Positions 15,994 through 25,293 of a DNA stretch of 53,184 nucleotides are shown here, one piece after another. Position 1 is the stretch's first letter, and the number at the start of each line of letters is the position of its first letter. The position numbers and the translations under genes are program-made. Under the pieces are notes generated by a model. That model saw nothing but the letters and a program-made list of their open reading frames with translations, searched no databases and was not told the DNA's origin. Source of the stretch: Paenibacillus tianmuensis (lineage in GTDB: Bacteria > Bacillota > Bacilli > Paenibacillales > NBRC-103111); assembly GCF_900100345.1 (NCBI RefSeq), contig NZ_FMTT01000044.1, forward strand, positions 1-53,184, written 5' to 3'.

Positions 15994-16755
15994 ATGAGGC
16001 TTAGTGGCAAACGTGCGCTTGTCACTGGCGGCGCCCAAGGGATCGGCAAGGGCATCGTCGGACGCTTTTTGGCGGAGGGGGCCAATGTGATCGCGCTGGA
16101 CCGGAACGAAACCGAACTGAAGGCAATGCGGGAGGAGTTCGCCGGGCAGGCGGAGAGGCTTGCTTTGTCGGTGTGCGACCTGCGCGATCTGGAGCAGCTT
16201 GAGCAGGCGGCGGGGGAGGCATTCGACCGCTGGCAGGGGATCGACATTGTGATCAACAATGCCGGGATTGCGTACCGGGAATCGTTTCTGGACATCCCAC
16301 TGGCCCATTGGGACGCGGTGATGGACATCAACGTGCGCGCCGTGTTCCGGTTGGGTCAGTTGGCCGCTGAACAGATGATCCGGCAAGGAACGGGCGGAAG
16401 CATCGTCAACATGAGCTCCAAGAACGGCCTTGCGGGCAGCTCGATGCTGGCGCATTACAACGCTTCGAAGGCGGGTGTCATCCTGCTGTCGCAATCGATG
16501 GCCGTAGAGCTGGCCCCGCACGGCATCCGTGTGAACGTCGTTGCGCCTGGCTTCGTGGAGACGCCGCTCGATCGCGAGCTGCGCATCCGGGAAGGGCTGC
16601 CGACCTTTTCCGAGCGAACGCCGATGCGAAGATCGGCCACGATCGACGAAGTGGCGAACGTGTTTCTGTTTCTCGCATCTGACGAGTCCAGTTACGTAAC
16701 CGGTTCCACGATCGCGGTAGACGGGGGACATCTGGCGAACGCGAGCGAGTTTTAA
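15994..16755 (+). CDS. SDR-family NAD(P)-dependent oxidoreductase
   Basis: 253 residues, classical short-chain dehydrogenase. Cofactor motif TGGAQGIG (11-18), Asp36 at the end of beta2 suggesting NAD preference, NNAG (88-91), and catalytic Ser142-Tyr155-Lys159 (YNASK). The C-terminus has the common GSTIAVDGGHL motif. Last gene of the operon. A sugar or alditol dehydrogenase role, opening the pathway by oxidation, fits the neighbouring lactonase and dehydratase. Confidence 0.9.
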   Translation: MRLSGKRALVTGGAQGIGKGIVGRFLAEGANVIALDRNETELKAMREEFAGQAERLALSVCDLRDLEQLEQAAGEAFDRWQGIDIVINNAGIAYRESFLDIPLAHWDAVMDINVRAVFRLGQLAAEQMIRQGTGGSIVNMSSKNGLAGSSMLAHYNASKAGVILLSQSMAVELAPHGIRVNVVAPGFVETPLDRELRIREGLPTFSERTPMRRSATIDEVANVFLFLASDESSYVTGSTIAVDGGHLANASEF

Positions 16756-16801
16756 CGACAACAGACCTGTGGGCGCACAGCCGTCTGCTTCCTTGACCGC
16801 T

Positions 16802-16828
16802 GCTTTAACGCCGCTTCGGCGTTAAAGC
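16802..16828. terminator. Hairpin terminating the catabolic operon and coaA
   Basis: GCTTTAACGCCG (16802-16813) and CGGCGTTAAAGC (16817-16828), a perfect 12-base stem with a 3-base loop, further enclosed by CTTCCTT/AAGGAAG. No adjacent T run on the plus side, so efficiency is uncertain. It lies between two convergent genes. Confidence 0.6.
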
Positions 16829-16865
16829 TCGCGCTGTCGTAAGGAAGGGGCGGCTTTTTGCCGTG

Positions 16866-17786
16866 TCATTTCCGCACGAATACTCGCTGCACGGCGTGGT
16901 TCGCCCCTTTTTCCAGAATCATCTTCGCGCGTCCCTTGGTCGGCAAAATGTTCTCGTGCAGGTTGACTGCGTTGATGTCCTTCCAGATGCCGGAAGCGGT
17001 TGCAACGAGCTCCTCGCCATAAAGCTGGGCAAAACGGTGAAAATACGACTTTGGATTGAGAAACGCCGTTTCGCGGAGCATCCGGAACCGTTCGAGGTAC
17101 CACTGCTCAATGTCCTTTTCCTTCGCGTCGACATAGATCGAATAATCGAAAAAGTCGCTGACGAACACTTGGGACTGTTTCCCGACTTGCAGGACGTTGA
17201 TGCCTTCCATGATCAAAATATCGGGCTGGCGGATCGTCTCCACCTCGTCCGGCACGATATCATACGATAAGTGCGAATAAACCGGCGCATGGACGACGGG
17301 CTTGCCCGCTTTAATATCGCGGATAAACCGGAGCAGTTTTTTGATGTCGTAGCTTTCCGGGAAGCCTTTGCGCTTCATGAGTCCTCGTTCCTCGAGCACG
17401 CGGTTCGGGAACAAGAAGCCGTCCGTCGTAATCAGCTCCACGTTCCGGTGCTCCGAACATCGCGACAGCAGCAGCTGCAGCAGTCTGGCCGTCGTGCTTT
17501 TGCCCACGGCCACGCTCCCGGCGATGCCGATAATGAACGGAACCGGTTCGGCGCCGTTCTGCAGGAAGGAAGCGGATGTGCGGTGAAGCGTCCTGGCGTT
17601 CTCCACCAGCAGATCGAGAAACCGTGTCAAGGGAAGATAAATTTCTTCGACCTCTTGGAACGGAACTTTGTCGTTCAGGCCTTTGAGCTGCTCGAACTCT
17701 TCCATCGTAATGCGAAGCGGCGCGGTAGCGGGCAGTTCGGACCATGCCTGACGATCGAATTCATAATAGAGGGAGTACGGATTCAT
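16866..17786 (-). CDS. coaA: Pantothenate kinase, type I
   Basis: 306 residues of the type I (bacterial CoaA) family: N-terminal [13 protein letters not shown]-loop [12 protein letters not shown] (about 87-98), [11 protein letters not shown] with the catalytic Asp, [10 protein letters not shown] and the feedback/CoA-site region [12 protein letters not shown]. It phosphorylates pantothenate, the first step of CoA synthesis, in the cytoplasm. Start chosen at ATG 17786, with GAGG just upstream; ATG 17807 has no ribosome site. The promoter at 17833-17861 fits both. Convergent with the SDR gene. Confidence 0.95.
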   Translation of the reverse strand: MNPYSLYYEFDRQAWSELPATAPLRITMEEFEQLKGLNDKVPFQEVEEIYLPLTRFLDLLVENARTLHRTSASFLQNGAEPVPFIIGIAGSVAVGKSTTARLLQLLLSRCSEHRNVELITTDGFLFPNRVLEERGLMKRKGFPESYDIKKLLRFIRDIKAGKPVVHAPVYSHLSYDIVPDEVETIRQPDILIMEGINVLQVGKQSQVFVSDFFDYSIYVDAKEKDIEQWYLERFRMLRETAFLNPKSYFHRFAQLYGEELVATASGIWKDINAVNLHENILPTKGRAKMILEKGANHAVQRVFVRK

Positions 17787-17832
17787 CGGGACCTCGCTGT
17801 CCATCAATGGTTTAGTGGTAATGCATTTTCAT

Positions 17833-17861
17833 ATCATAGCATGACCCGGCGGGGATTTCAC
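17833..17861 (-). promoter_or_regulatory. Extended -10 promoter of coaA
   Basis: Minus strand: GTGAAA (17856-17861), 17 bases, TGC-TATGAT (-10 at 17833-17838). The block TAGTGAAATC ... CATGCTATGATATG is shared with the KtrB promoter. Confidence 0.65.
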
Positions 17862-18102
17862 TACTTGAACTTCTTTTGCGCAAAGAAAAATTGTAACGGG
17901 GGGTCTGGGTTCAACGGCCGGATTTTATGGTTATCATTTGCTTTCTCGTTTTGGCCGCAAGGCGCAAATCAAGTCTGGATCGCTTTCCAAGCGCTAATCC
18001 AGGCATTTTGCGTGGCAGCCACCAAAAGCGGAATGAGCTGCTTACCCATGTTTCGGAGGAGTTGCTGGTATTCTAAGCAGTGAGCAGCACGGCTTTTTTT
18101 AG
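17862..18102. other. Intergenic stretch without a supported gene
   Basis: Between the divergent coaA and TetR promoters. A 49-codon frame (17927-18076) has no ribosome site and no family resemblance. CTGCTTA (18030-18036) and TAAGCAG (18074-18080) are complementary and a T run follows at 18094-18100, so a transcript end may lie here, but no gene feeds it. Confidence 0.4.
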
Positions 18103-18158
18103 TTGAATTTATGTATTAATTGGTTTATAATGGAATATAATGATAGATTAATCTATCA
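18103..18158 (+). promoter_or_regulatory. TetR-P450 operon promoter and perfect 18-bp palindromic operator
   Basis: TTGAAT (18103-18108), 17 bases, TATAAT (18126-18131). Ten bases after the -10 lies the perfect palindrome TGATAGATTAATCTATCA (18141-18158), covering the transcription start. This is a textbook site for a dimeric TetR repressor and fits autorepression by the following gene. Confidence 0.8.
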
Positions 18159-18183
18159 ATTTTATCGAAAGTGAGGCAGAGAT

Positions 18184-18756
18184 ATGGGGACGTCCAGATC
18201 AGCAACAAAGGAGCTCAGGCTTCGTGCCATACTCGATGCGGCTACGGAGCTGCTGGTCGAAAAACCAAAGGCATCCTTGAACGAGATTGCCGAATACGCA
18301 GGTATCGGTATTGCCACCCTGCACCGGTACGTGGCGAGTAGGGAGCAGTTGATGCTGCAGTTGGGGCTAAGAGCAGCTCAGGTGGTAGGAGAGACGATGA
18401 GCCGGATCCCGTTGGACGAGGAGTCGAGCGAAACCTATATATCGCAGCTGGTGGAGGCGCTGGTTCCGCTTGGGGACAAAATTTATTTTCTTGCTCATGA
18501 AACCTCGCTGAATTACAACCCCGAGATGTCTGCGGCCGAGGAGAAGCTGAAGGAACCGATGCGGCACATGATCCAGACGCTCCAGAACAAAGGCCATTTC
18601 CGGCAAGATATGAGCAGTGAATGGATTCTGAACGTGCTGTATTCGCTCCTCTTTGTCACCTGGCAGCAGGTTCATGAAGGCCACGTTGCCAAAAAATCGG
18701 CGGCGGCGCTAGTTCTGGAGACGCTGTACCACGGATTTAAAGCAAGCAAGCCGTAA
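18184..18756 (+). CDS. TetR-family repressor of the P450 operon (FatR-like)
   Basis: 190 residues. The N-terminal TetR helix-turn-helix ([40 protein letters not shown]) is followed by a ligand-binding helical domain. ATG start after GTGAGG. It lies 52 bases upstream of the CYP102-type gene in the same direction. In B. subtilis and B. megaterium, regulators in this position (FatR/Bm3R1) repress the P450 and are released by fatty acids. The palindrome at 18141-18158 is the probable site. Effector inferred from that precedent. Confidence 0.85.
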   Translation: MGTSRSATKELRLRAILDAATELLVEKPKASLNEIAEYAGIGIATLHRYVASREQLMLQLGLRAAQVVGETMSRIPLDEESSETYISQLVEALVPLGDKIYFLAHETSLNYNPEMSAAEEKLKEPMRHMIQTLQNKGHFRQDMSSEWILNVLYSLLFVTWQQVHEGHVAKKSAAALVLETLYHGFKASKP

Positions 18757-18808
18757 AGCAGGATTAAAGAGGTTCGGCAAGGCAAATGGATTCGGGAGGA
18801 TGGTTGTT

Positions 18809-21800
18809 ATGAGTGAAGCGGGAGTCATTCCTCAACCCAGAACCTATGGTTCCCTTGGAAATTTACCTTTGATCGACAGCAAGAAACCGACCCTTTCGCT
18901 TGGTAAACTTGCAGAAGAGTACGGCCCTATATACCGGATCGCGCTTCCGGGTTATTCCAGCATTATGGTGTCCGGACATGACCTCGTAGCGGAAGTTTGC
19001 GACGAATCGCGCTTCGATAAAAGCATTAAAGGCGACTTGGAGAACGTGCGCGCTTTTACCGGAGACGGGTTATTTACAAGCCGCACGGATGAGCCGAACT
19101 GGCAAAAAGCCCATCGGATTCTTCTCCCCACCTTCAGCCAGCAGGCGATGAAAGGGTATCATGCGATGATGGTCGACATCGCTTCGCAGCTGATTCAAAA
19201 ATGGGCCCGCCTCAACCCCAATGACAGCATCGATGTCGCGGAAGACATGACTCGGCTCACACTGGACACAATCGGCTTATGCGGCTTCAATTACCGCTTT
19301 AACAGTTTTTATCGCGAAACGCCAAGCCCTTTTATTAACAGCATGGTCAGCGCTCTGAACGAAGCGATGCTGCAAGGCAGTCGCCTGAAGATCCAAAACC
19401 TGTTCATGGTGCGAACGCGACAGCAATTTAACGAAGATATTCAAACGATGTTTTCCTTGGTGGACAAAATCATCGAGGAACGAAAGGCAAACGGGGACCG
19501 GGGGGAAATCGACCTGCTCGCCCGGATGCTGAACGGGAAGGACCCGGAGACAGGCGAGACGCTGGATGACGAAAATATCCGGTATCAGATTATCACATTC
19601 TTGATTGCCGGACATGAGACGACCAGCGGCTTGTTATCGTTCACTTTATACTTTTTGCTGAAGCATCCGGATGTGCTTCAGAAGGCTTATCTGGAAGCAG
19701 ACCGGGTGCTGACGGGCCCGTCTCCGTCGTATACGCAGGTGCTGCAGCTCCATTATATTCGGATGATTTTAAACGAATCGCTGCGCCTATGGCCAACGGC
19801 CCCGGGATTTGAGCTCTATGCGAAGGAAGACACGGTCATTGGAGGAAAGTATCGCATTCGGAAGGGTGAAGGCATCGGGGTTCTCCTGCCGCAGCTTCAT
19901 CGGGATAAAGCCGCCTGGGGCGCCGACGCGGAAGAATTCCGCCCCGAACGCTTCGAAGATCCCGGCAAAATTCCCAATCATGCCTACAAGCCGTTTGGAA
20001 ACGGTCAGCGGGCTTGCATCGGCATGCAGTTTGCGCTTCACGAAGCGACGCTGGTTCTCGGCATGCTTCTCCGGCATTTTGAACTGGTGGATCATACGAA
20101 CTATCAATTGGACGTGAAGCAAACCTTAACGCTCAAGCCGGGCGATTTTCATATCCGAGTGCGGCTGCGCCATAAGACGGCAAGCCCCGTGGTTCAAGAA
20201 CCGGAAGCAGGCCATTCCAAAGCCGTTGAGGCGGATCAAGGGCAGGCGCAGGCGAACCGTCCGCTTGCAGGGGCGGAAAAGACATCTCTGCTCGTACTTT
20301 ATGGCTCCAATTTAGGCACGGCGGAAGGGATTGCCCGCGAGCTGTCGGATGCCGCGCGAGCACAAGGCTTCCGAAGCGAGGCTGCGCCGCTGAACGATTG
20401 GGCCGGAGGGCTGCCCAAGGATGGAGCGGTGCTTATCGTCACCGCGTCTTATAACGGCAAGCCTCCGGGCAATGCGCGCGAGTTCGTGAAATGGCTTGAA
20501 GGTGTGCAGCCGGGCGAGCTTCAAGGAGTTCGGTATGCCGTATTCGGGTGCGGGGACCGCAGCTGGTCCAATACGTATCAGGATGTGCCGCGGTGGATTG
20601 ACGAGCAGCTGGCCCGGAAGGGGGCGGCAAGGCTCTCGGTGCGCGGCGAGGCGGATGCTGGCGGCGACTTTGAGAAGCAGCTTGACGAATGGCGGGTCCG
20701 CCTATGGTCCGATCTTTTTCACGCTTTCGGACTGGAACGAGACGACGCGGTGAATAATCAAAGCAGCCTTCATGTCCGGGTGGTCAGCGACTTAGATCGG
20801 ATTCCGCTTGCCCGGGTCTATGATGCCGTCTACGCTTCGGTGACGAATAACCGCGAACTTCGGATGGCCGGCAGCGGCCGGAGCACACGGCATCTGGAGC
20901 TTGCGCTGCCGGAGGGGATTACTTACCAGGAGGGCGATCTTCTTGGCGTGCTGCCAAGCAACAGCCCGGCGAATGTCGGCCGGATTTTGCGGCGGTACGG
21001 ATTGAGGGGGAGCGATCAACTGATTGTTACGGCAAACGGTAAAAGCCTCGCGCATCTCCCAGTGGATCGACCGGTCGGTATTCATGAGCTGCTGAGCCGG
21101 TGCGTAGAGCTGCAGGAGACCGTTACCCGCGAGCAGTTGCACGAGCTTGCGGCCTATACGGTGTGTCCTCCGCACAAGCGTGAATTGGAGGCTATGGCTG
21201 AGGAGAGCGTCTACGAGGAGCAGATCTTGAAAAAGCGCGTTACTATGCTCGACCTGCTTGAAAAATATGAAGCCTGCCAGCTGCCGTTCGAAAGGTTGAT
21301 CGAGCTGCTGCCTCCTCTGCAGCCGAGATACTATTTCATATCCAGCTCCCCTCAGGTCAGCCCCCGGCAGATCAGTGTTGCCGTAGACGTGGTGCAGGAC
21401 CCCGCTTGGAGCGGGTGCGGCGAATACCGCGGGACTGCTTCGAATCGCTTGGCCGAATGCAGGCCCGGAGAAGAAGTCTTGATCTTCATCCGTACGTCCG
21501 AAGCCGGATTGCGGCTCCCGGAAGATCCGGCGACGCCGATCATTATGGTGGGGACCGAGACGGGAGCAGCGGCTTTCCGGGGCTTTTTGCAGGGGCGGAC
21601 CGCGATCCGGGAGAAGGGAGCCGCTCTGGGCGAGGCGCATCTTTATATCGGATGCCGGAACGAAGCGGATTCGATTTATCGCGAGGAGCTTGAGTACTAC
21701 GATAGGGAGGATGTCGTTACGCTTCATCAAGCTTTTTCCCGTGCGGAAGGGAAAAGCAGCATCTATGTACAGCATTTGCTGGAACGCCATGCATCGAATT

Positions 21801-22024
21801 TGATGGATATCCTTGATCGGGGAGGGTGCATTTTCGTATGTGGAGATGAGGCTCAAATGTCTCTGGAGGTGGAGTTGGCATTGCAGAAAGCATACCGGAC
21901 CGTGCATGGAGCAGGGGAGCAGGAAGCGAAAGCTTGGCTGGAGCGCCTTCGAACGGAGGGGCGTTATGCGAAAGAAGGATGGGTACGCGTGCATCAGGAA
22001 CATAGCGTCGCGATGGTCAAATAG
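18809..22024 (+). CDS. Self-sufficient cytochrome P450:NADPH reductase fusion (CYP102 family)
   Basis: 1071 residues from ATG 18809, with GGGAGGA upstream, close to the ~1050 of P450-BM3. P450 domain: I-helix AGHETTSG near 267, ExxR (NESLRLWP) and haem loop [11 protein letters not shown] near 400 with the thiolate Cys. FMN domain from about 494 ([11 protein letters not shown]). FAD domain with [14 protein letters not shown]-binding [12 protein letters not shown] and the C-terminal [13 protein letters not shown]. It should hydroxylate fatty acids or similar lipids using NADPH without partners. Phe89 in GDGLFTS matches the BM3 Phe87 region. The BM3 substrate-anchor region around Arg47/Tyr51 is different here (PGYSSIM). 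Regulated by the preceding TetR. Confidence 0.95.
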   Translation: MSEAGVIPQPRTYGSLGNLPLIDSKKPTLSLGKLAEEYGPIYRIALPGYSSIMVSGHDLVAEVCDESRFDKSIKGDLENVRAFTGDGLFTSRTDEPNWQKAHRILLPTFSQQAMKGYHAMMVDIASQLIQKWARLNPNDSIDVAEDMTRLTLDTIGLCGFNYRFNSFYRETPSPFINSMVSALNEAMLQGSRLKIQNLFMVRTRQQFNEDIQTMFSLVDKIIEERKANGDRGEIDLLARMLNGKDPETGETLDDENIRYQIITFLIAGHETTSGLLSFTLYFLLKHPDVLQKAYLEADRVLTGPSPSYTQVLQLHYIRMILNESLRLWPTAPGFELYAKEDTVIGGKYRIRKGEGIGVLLPQLHRDKAAWGADAEEFRPERFEDPGKIPNHAYKPFGNGQRACIGMQFALHEATLVLGMLLRHFELVDHTNYQLDVKQTLTLKPGDFHIRVRLRHKTASPVVQEPEAGHSKAVEADQGQAQANRPLAGAEKTSLLVLYGSNLGTAEGIARELSDAARAQGFRSEAAPLNDWAGGLPKDGAVLIVTASYNGKPPGNAREFVKWLEGVQPGELQGVRYAVFGCGDRSWSNTYQDVPRWIDEQLARKGAARLSVRGEADAGGDFEKQLDEWRVRLWSDLFHAFGLERDDAVNNQSSLHVRVVSDLDRIPLARVYDAVYASVTNNRELRMAGSGRSTRHLELALPEGITYQEGDLLGVLPSNSPANVGRILRRYGLRGSDQLIVTANGKSLAHLPVDRPVGIHELLSRCVELQETVTREQLHELAAYTVCPPHKRELEAMAEESVYEEQILKKRVTMLDLLEKYEACQLPFERLIELLPPLQPRYYFISSSPQVSPRQISVAVDVVQDPAWSGCGEYRGTASNRLAECRPGEEVLIFIRTSEAGLRLPEDPATPIIMVGTETGAAAFRGFLQGRTAIREKGAALGEAHLYIGCRNEADSIYREELEYYDREDVVTLHQAFSRAEGKSSIYVQHLLERHASNLMDILDRGGCIFVCGDEAQMSLEVELALQKAYRTVHGAGEQEAKAWLERLRTEGRYAKEGWVRVHQEHSVAMVK

Positions 22025-22198
22025 CAACTCACCGACGCTATTTTGGACTTCGGTGCCGGCTTCACCATCGTCGTGCAGGACGTTGTCATTGACCCGATGC
22101 TGGAAGAGTTCGTCTCTTTCGTCCGGCATCGTCCGCTTTATGTCGTCGCGCTGGCGCCCGGCAGCGAGGCGGTTGCCGCAAGAGAAGCGGCCGTCTGA
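22025..22198 (+). pseudogene. Fragment of a chloramphenicol-phosphotransferase-like kinase
   Basis: The frame continuing after the P450 stop encodes about 57 residues resembling the middle of CPT-like P-loop phosphotransferases (GFTIVVQDVVIDPMLEEFVS, RPLYVVALAP, EAVAAREAA). It lacks the N-terminal P-loop, a start codon and the C-terminal part. A degenerate remnant. Confidence 0.6.
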
Positions 22199-22256
22199 CG
22201 ATGTGGACTGATTCCTTAAGACGAATATCTGCATGACGCTGCGGCTGCGCAGTCGG

Positions 22257-22295
22257 CCTTGATCCGATGCTTTTGGCGGATTAAGGTTTTTTATT
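22257..22295 (+). terminator. Intrinsic terminator
   Basis: CCTTGATCCG (22257-22266) pairs with CGGATTAAGG (22277-22286, one G-T wobble), followed by TTTTTTATT. It closes the TetR-P450 transcript. Confidence 0.8.
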
Positions 22296-22380
22296 CCCCG
22301 GTGTTCCAATATTTTTCTTTAATATTCCGTTTAAAAAAGTATAGTAAAGTTAGGAAAATAGAATGGGAGTTGGGACACGC

Positions 22381-24129
22381 ATGTCAAAACCGAAAACATC
22401 GGCGAATTGGCGGCAATTGATCCGGCTGGTCCGGGAAACGAAGCCTTCCAAGGGTCTGCTTGCCGCCGCGCTGTTTCTAAGCATCATCTCGACCCTGGTC
22501 GGATTGGCGATTCCGCTGTTTACGAAAAATATGGTCGACAGCTTCTCGCTGACCTCCTTAAGCCTGACGCAGATCGTCCTGATGGGAGCGGCTTTCATCG
22601 CACAGGCGATTGCGGGCGGCGTCGGCGTTTATTTGCTCAACCGTGCGGGGCAGAAGGTCGTTGCGTCCCTGCGGGACCGGCTGTGGAAAAAGCTGCTCGT
22701 TCTGCCGGTCTCCTACTACGACAATCATGAGACGGGGGAAACGATCAGCCGGATGACCAACGATACCGGCGTTGTCAAAGGCCTGATCAGTGAGCACTTG
22801 ACCGGCTTCTTCACCGGCATTCTGAGCGTAGTCGGGTCGATTGCTGTGCTGCTGTACCTCGATTGGAAAATGACGCTGATGATGCTGATCGTCGTTCCGC
22901 TGGCCATCTTGATTATGGCTCCGCTCGGCAAGCAGATGCATAAAATTTCGGTCGGCCTTCTGGATGAAACGGCCGGCTTTACGGCGGTGATCAGCCGGGT
23001 ACTGTCGGAGATTCGGCTTGTGAAGGCTTCGAATGCGGAGACGGTCGAATACCGGAACGGTCGGACAGGCATTGAGAAGCTGTTCCGGCTTGGCTTGAAG
23101 GAGGGTATCGTTTCGGCATGGGTCGGGCCGCTTATCTTCTTCATCCTCATGCTGCTGCTCGTAGTCATTATCGGATACGGCGGCGCGCGGGTCGCTTCCG
23201 GCACGTTGACGGCAGGAGATCTGGTGGCATTCATCCTGTATTTGTTTCAATTCGTGCTGCCGATTACGCAAATTACGACCTTCTTTACCCAGTTTCAAAA
23301 GGCGGTCGGGGCGACGGAACGAATCGCGGCGCTGCTGGAGCTCGGGGAAGAAGATCATGCCTCCGGCAAGCCCCTTGATAACGCAGGTCAGCCGTTGACG
23401 CTCGAACGCGTGACGTTCGCCTATAAAGCGGGCGAAACCATACTGGACGATGTCAGCTTCACCATGCAGCCCGGCAAAGTCACAGCCATCGTCGGACCGA
23501 GCGGCAGCGGAAAAACGACGCTGTTTGCGCTGCTCGAGCGGTTCTACCCGCCGACCGGGGGCTCGATCAAGCTCGGGGACGAGCCGATCGAAGAATACTC
23601 GCTGCCGTCGTGGCGCAGCCGCATAGGCTATGTCTCCCAGGAAAGCCCGCTCATCGCCGGGACGATCCGCGCCAACATCTGTTACGGCTTGCCGCACGAC
23701 GTGACGGACCAAGAACTGGAGCAGGCGGCGCGCATGGCCTACGCCGATACGTTTATTCACGAGCTTCCGAACGGCTATGAAACGGAAGTCGGAGAACGGG
23801 GCGTCAAGCTGTCCGGGGGACAGCGGCAGCGGATTGCGATTGCGCGGGCGCTGCTGCGTAACCCGCAAATTTTGATGCTGGACGAAGCGACCTCCAGTCT
23901 GGACAGCAAGTCAGAAGTCGTCGTGCAGCAGGCGCTGAATAACTTGATGCAGGGCCGGACGACGCTGGTCATTGCGCACCGGCTGTCGACCGTGGTGGAT
24001 GCGGACCAAATCGTTTTTCTTGAGAAAGGCAAGGTGACGGGCATCGGCACGCACGAACAGCTGTTCCAAACGCATGCGCTGTACCGCGAATTTGCCACAC
24101 AGCAGCTTCGCATTCAAAAGCAGGTTTGA
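22381..24129 (+). CDS. Multidrug-type ABC exporter, half-transporter (BmrA-like)
   Basis: 582 residues: a six-helix ABC membrane domain (about 20-310) fused to an ATPase domain with Walker [11 protein letters not shown]-loop [10 protein letters not shown], signature [10 protein letters not shown], Walker [13 protein letters not shown] and the H-loop IAHRLST. It should work as a homodimer, as BmrA does, exporting drugs or lipids. Start at ATG 22381 (MSKPKTS) after a GGGAG block; ATG 22363 is possible. It is followed 26 bases later by a histidine kinase, a common sensor-exporter pairing. Confidence 0.9.
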   Translation: MSKPKTSANWRQLIRLVRETKPSKGLLAAALFLSIISTLVGLAIPLFTKNMVDSFSLTSLSLTQIVLMGAAFIAQAIAGGVGVYLLNRAGQKVVASLRDRLWKKLLVLPVSYYDNHETGETISRMTNDTGVVKGLISEHLTGFFTGILSVVGSIAVLLYLDWKMTLMMLIVVPLAILIMAPLGKQMHKISVGLLDETAGFTAVISRVLSEIRLVKASNAETVEYRNGRTGIEKLFRLGLKEGIVSAWVGPLIFFILMLLLVVIIGYGGARVASGTLTAGDLVAFILYLFQFVLPITQITTFFTQFQKAVGATERIAALLELGEEDHASGKPLDNAGQPLTLERVTFAYKAGETILDDVSFTMQPGKVTAIVGPSGSGKTTLFALLERFYPPTGGSIKLGDEPIEEYSLPSWRSRIGYVSQESPLIAGTIRANICYGLPHDVTDQELEQAARMAYADTFIHELPNGYETEVGERGVKLSGGQRQRIAIARALLRNPQILMLDEATSSLDSKSEVVVQQALNNLMQGRTTLVIAHRLSTVVDADQIVFLEKGKVTGIGTHEQLFQTHALYREFATQQLRIQKQV

Positions 24130-24155
24130 ACGAATCGCGATAGGGAGGGACTGGA

Positions 24156-25238
24156 GTGGAAGTACAGCACCGGGGGAAGCGGGTACTGGGGCGCGGATGG
24201 AGATTTTTGAAGAGCCTCTTCGGGATTTGCTTATTGCTTTTATTTTCGACGGCGAGCTGGTCTGCCGCCTATTTCTTCATCCACTATTTGCTGGAGGCGG
24301 TTGGAAGGCAACCTTCCGATTACGTCGGCCAGCTATTTACCCAATTGGTTGCGTTTGTTACCAGCATGGGGATTATGGGGACGATCGGAGTCATTTTTCG
24401 CGATAAGCACATGGAAAGGTTCCGGCCTGTGATCGATGCCATGCAGCGGATTGCCAAAGGCGATTTCACCGTCAAAATTCCCCCGAATGAGCGGGTCACG
24501 GACCAGTTCGGCGAGCTCGTCGAAAGCATTAACCATATGGCCGTCGAGCTCAATCAGATGGAAAAAATGCGCCAGGAGTTCATCTCCAACGTCTCCCATG
24601 AAATCCAGTCGCCGCTGACGTCGATCGGTGGCTTTGCCCGCATCCTGCAGAGCGACGAGCTCAGCCGGGAGGAACGGATGCATTATCTCGGCATTATCGA
24701 AAAGGAAAGCGCCAGGCTGTCCAAGCTGAGCGAAAACTTGCTGAAGCTGACCTCCCTCGAATCCGACCATCATCCGTTCGAGCGGAGGCGGTACCGGCTC
24801 GATAAGCAGCTGCGCAGCCTCATTCTGGCGTCCGAGCCGCAGTGGCAAGATAAAGGAATCGACATGGATGTGTCGCTGGAAGACGTCAACATCGAGGCTG
24901 ACGAAGATTTGCTAAGCCAAGTGTGGGTCAATCTGCTGCACAACAGCATCAAATTCACCCCGGCTGGCGGGACGATCGGCGTCCAGCTTAAGCGCAATGG
25001 ACAGCAGGCCGTCATATTCATCTCTGATACCGGGATTGGCATCTCCGAGGACGAGGTGGCGCATATTTTCGAGCGGTTCTACAAGGCCGACAAATCCCGC
25101 AACCGAAGCACGGGAGGGAGCGGGCTCGGGCTTGCGATCGTCAAGCGGATCGTTGAGATGCATACGGGCTCCGTCGCCGTACAGAGCGTTCCCGGCCAGG
25201 GGACGACGTTTACCGTCAGGCTTCCGGCTTTGCCTTGA
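24156..25238 (+). CDS. Membrane sensor histidine kinase with HAMP domain
   Basis: 360 residues from GTG 24156 after GGGAGGG. Two membrane helices (about 21-43 and 58-81) with only a short loop between them, so it probably senses within the membrane. HAMP (about 84-135), DHp with phospho-acceptor His148 (NVSHEIQSPL), then the HATPase boxes NLLHNSIKF, DTGIGIS, FERFYKAD and GSGLGLAIVKR. It lies directly after the ABC exporter, so it may sense that transporter or its substrate. No cognate OmpR-type response regulator is adjacent. Confidence 0.9.
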   Translation: MEVQHRGKRVLGRGWRFLKSLFGICLLLLFSTASWSAAYFFIHYLLEAVGRQPSDYVGQLFTQLVAFVTSMGIMGTIGVIFRDKHMERFRPVIDAMQRIAKGDFTVKIPPNERVTDQFGELVESINHMAVELNQMEKMRQEFISNVSHEIQSPLTSIGGFARILQSDELSREERMHYLGIIEKESARLSKLSENLLKLTSLESDHHPFERRRYRLDKQLRSLILASEPQWQDKGIDMDVSLEDVNIEADEDLLSQVWVNLLHNSIKFTPAGGTIGVQLKRNGQQAVIFISDTGIGISEDEVAHIFERFYKADKSRNRSTGGSGLGLAIVKRIVEMHTGSVAVQSVPGQGTTFTVRLPALP

Positions 25239-25255
25239 GCGGTTACGTCAAAATG

Positions 25256-25293
25256 AAGAGCGGGTGGACACGTTATTTATACAACCCGCTCTT
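25256..25293. terminator. Convergent hairpin between kinase and response-regulator genes
   Basis: AAGAGCGGGT (25256-25265) and ACCCGCTCTT (25284-25293), a perfect 10-base stem with an 18-base loop. It includes the last codons of the leftward gene. T tracts are weak. Confidence 0.55.

Noticed and set aside
17271..18083. 270-codon plus-strand frame across the coaA 5' region
   Set aside because: Antisense to clear CoaA motifs and runs through the coaA promoter.
18030..18100. T-box-like leader before the TetR gene
   Set aside because: A complementary CTGCTTA/TAAGCAG pair and T run are present, but there is no T-box consensus and the TetR promoter lies downstream of it.
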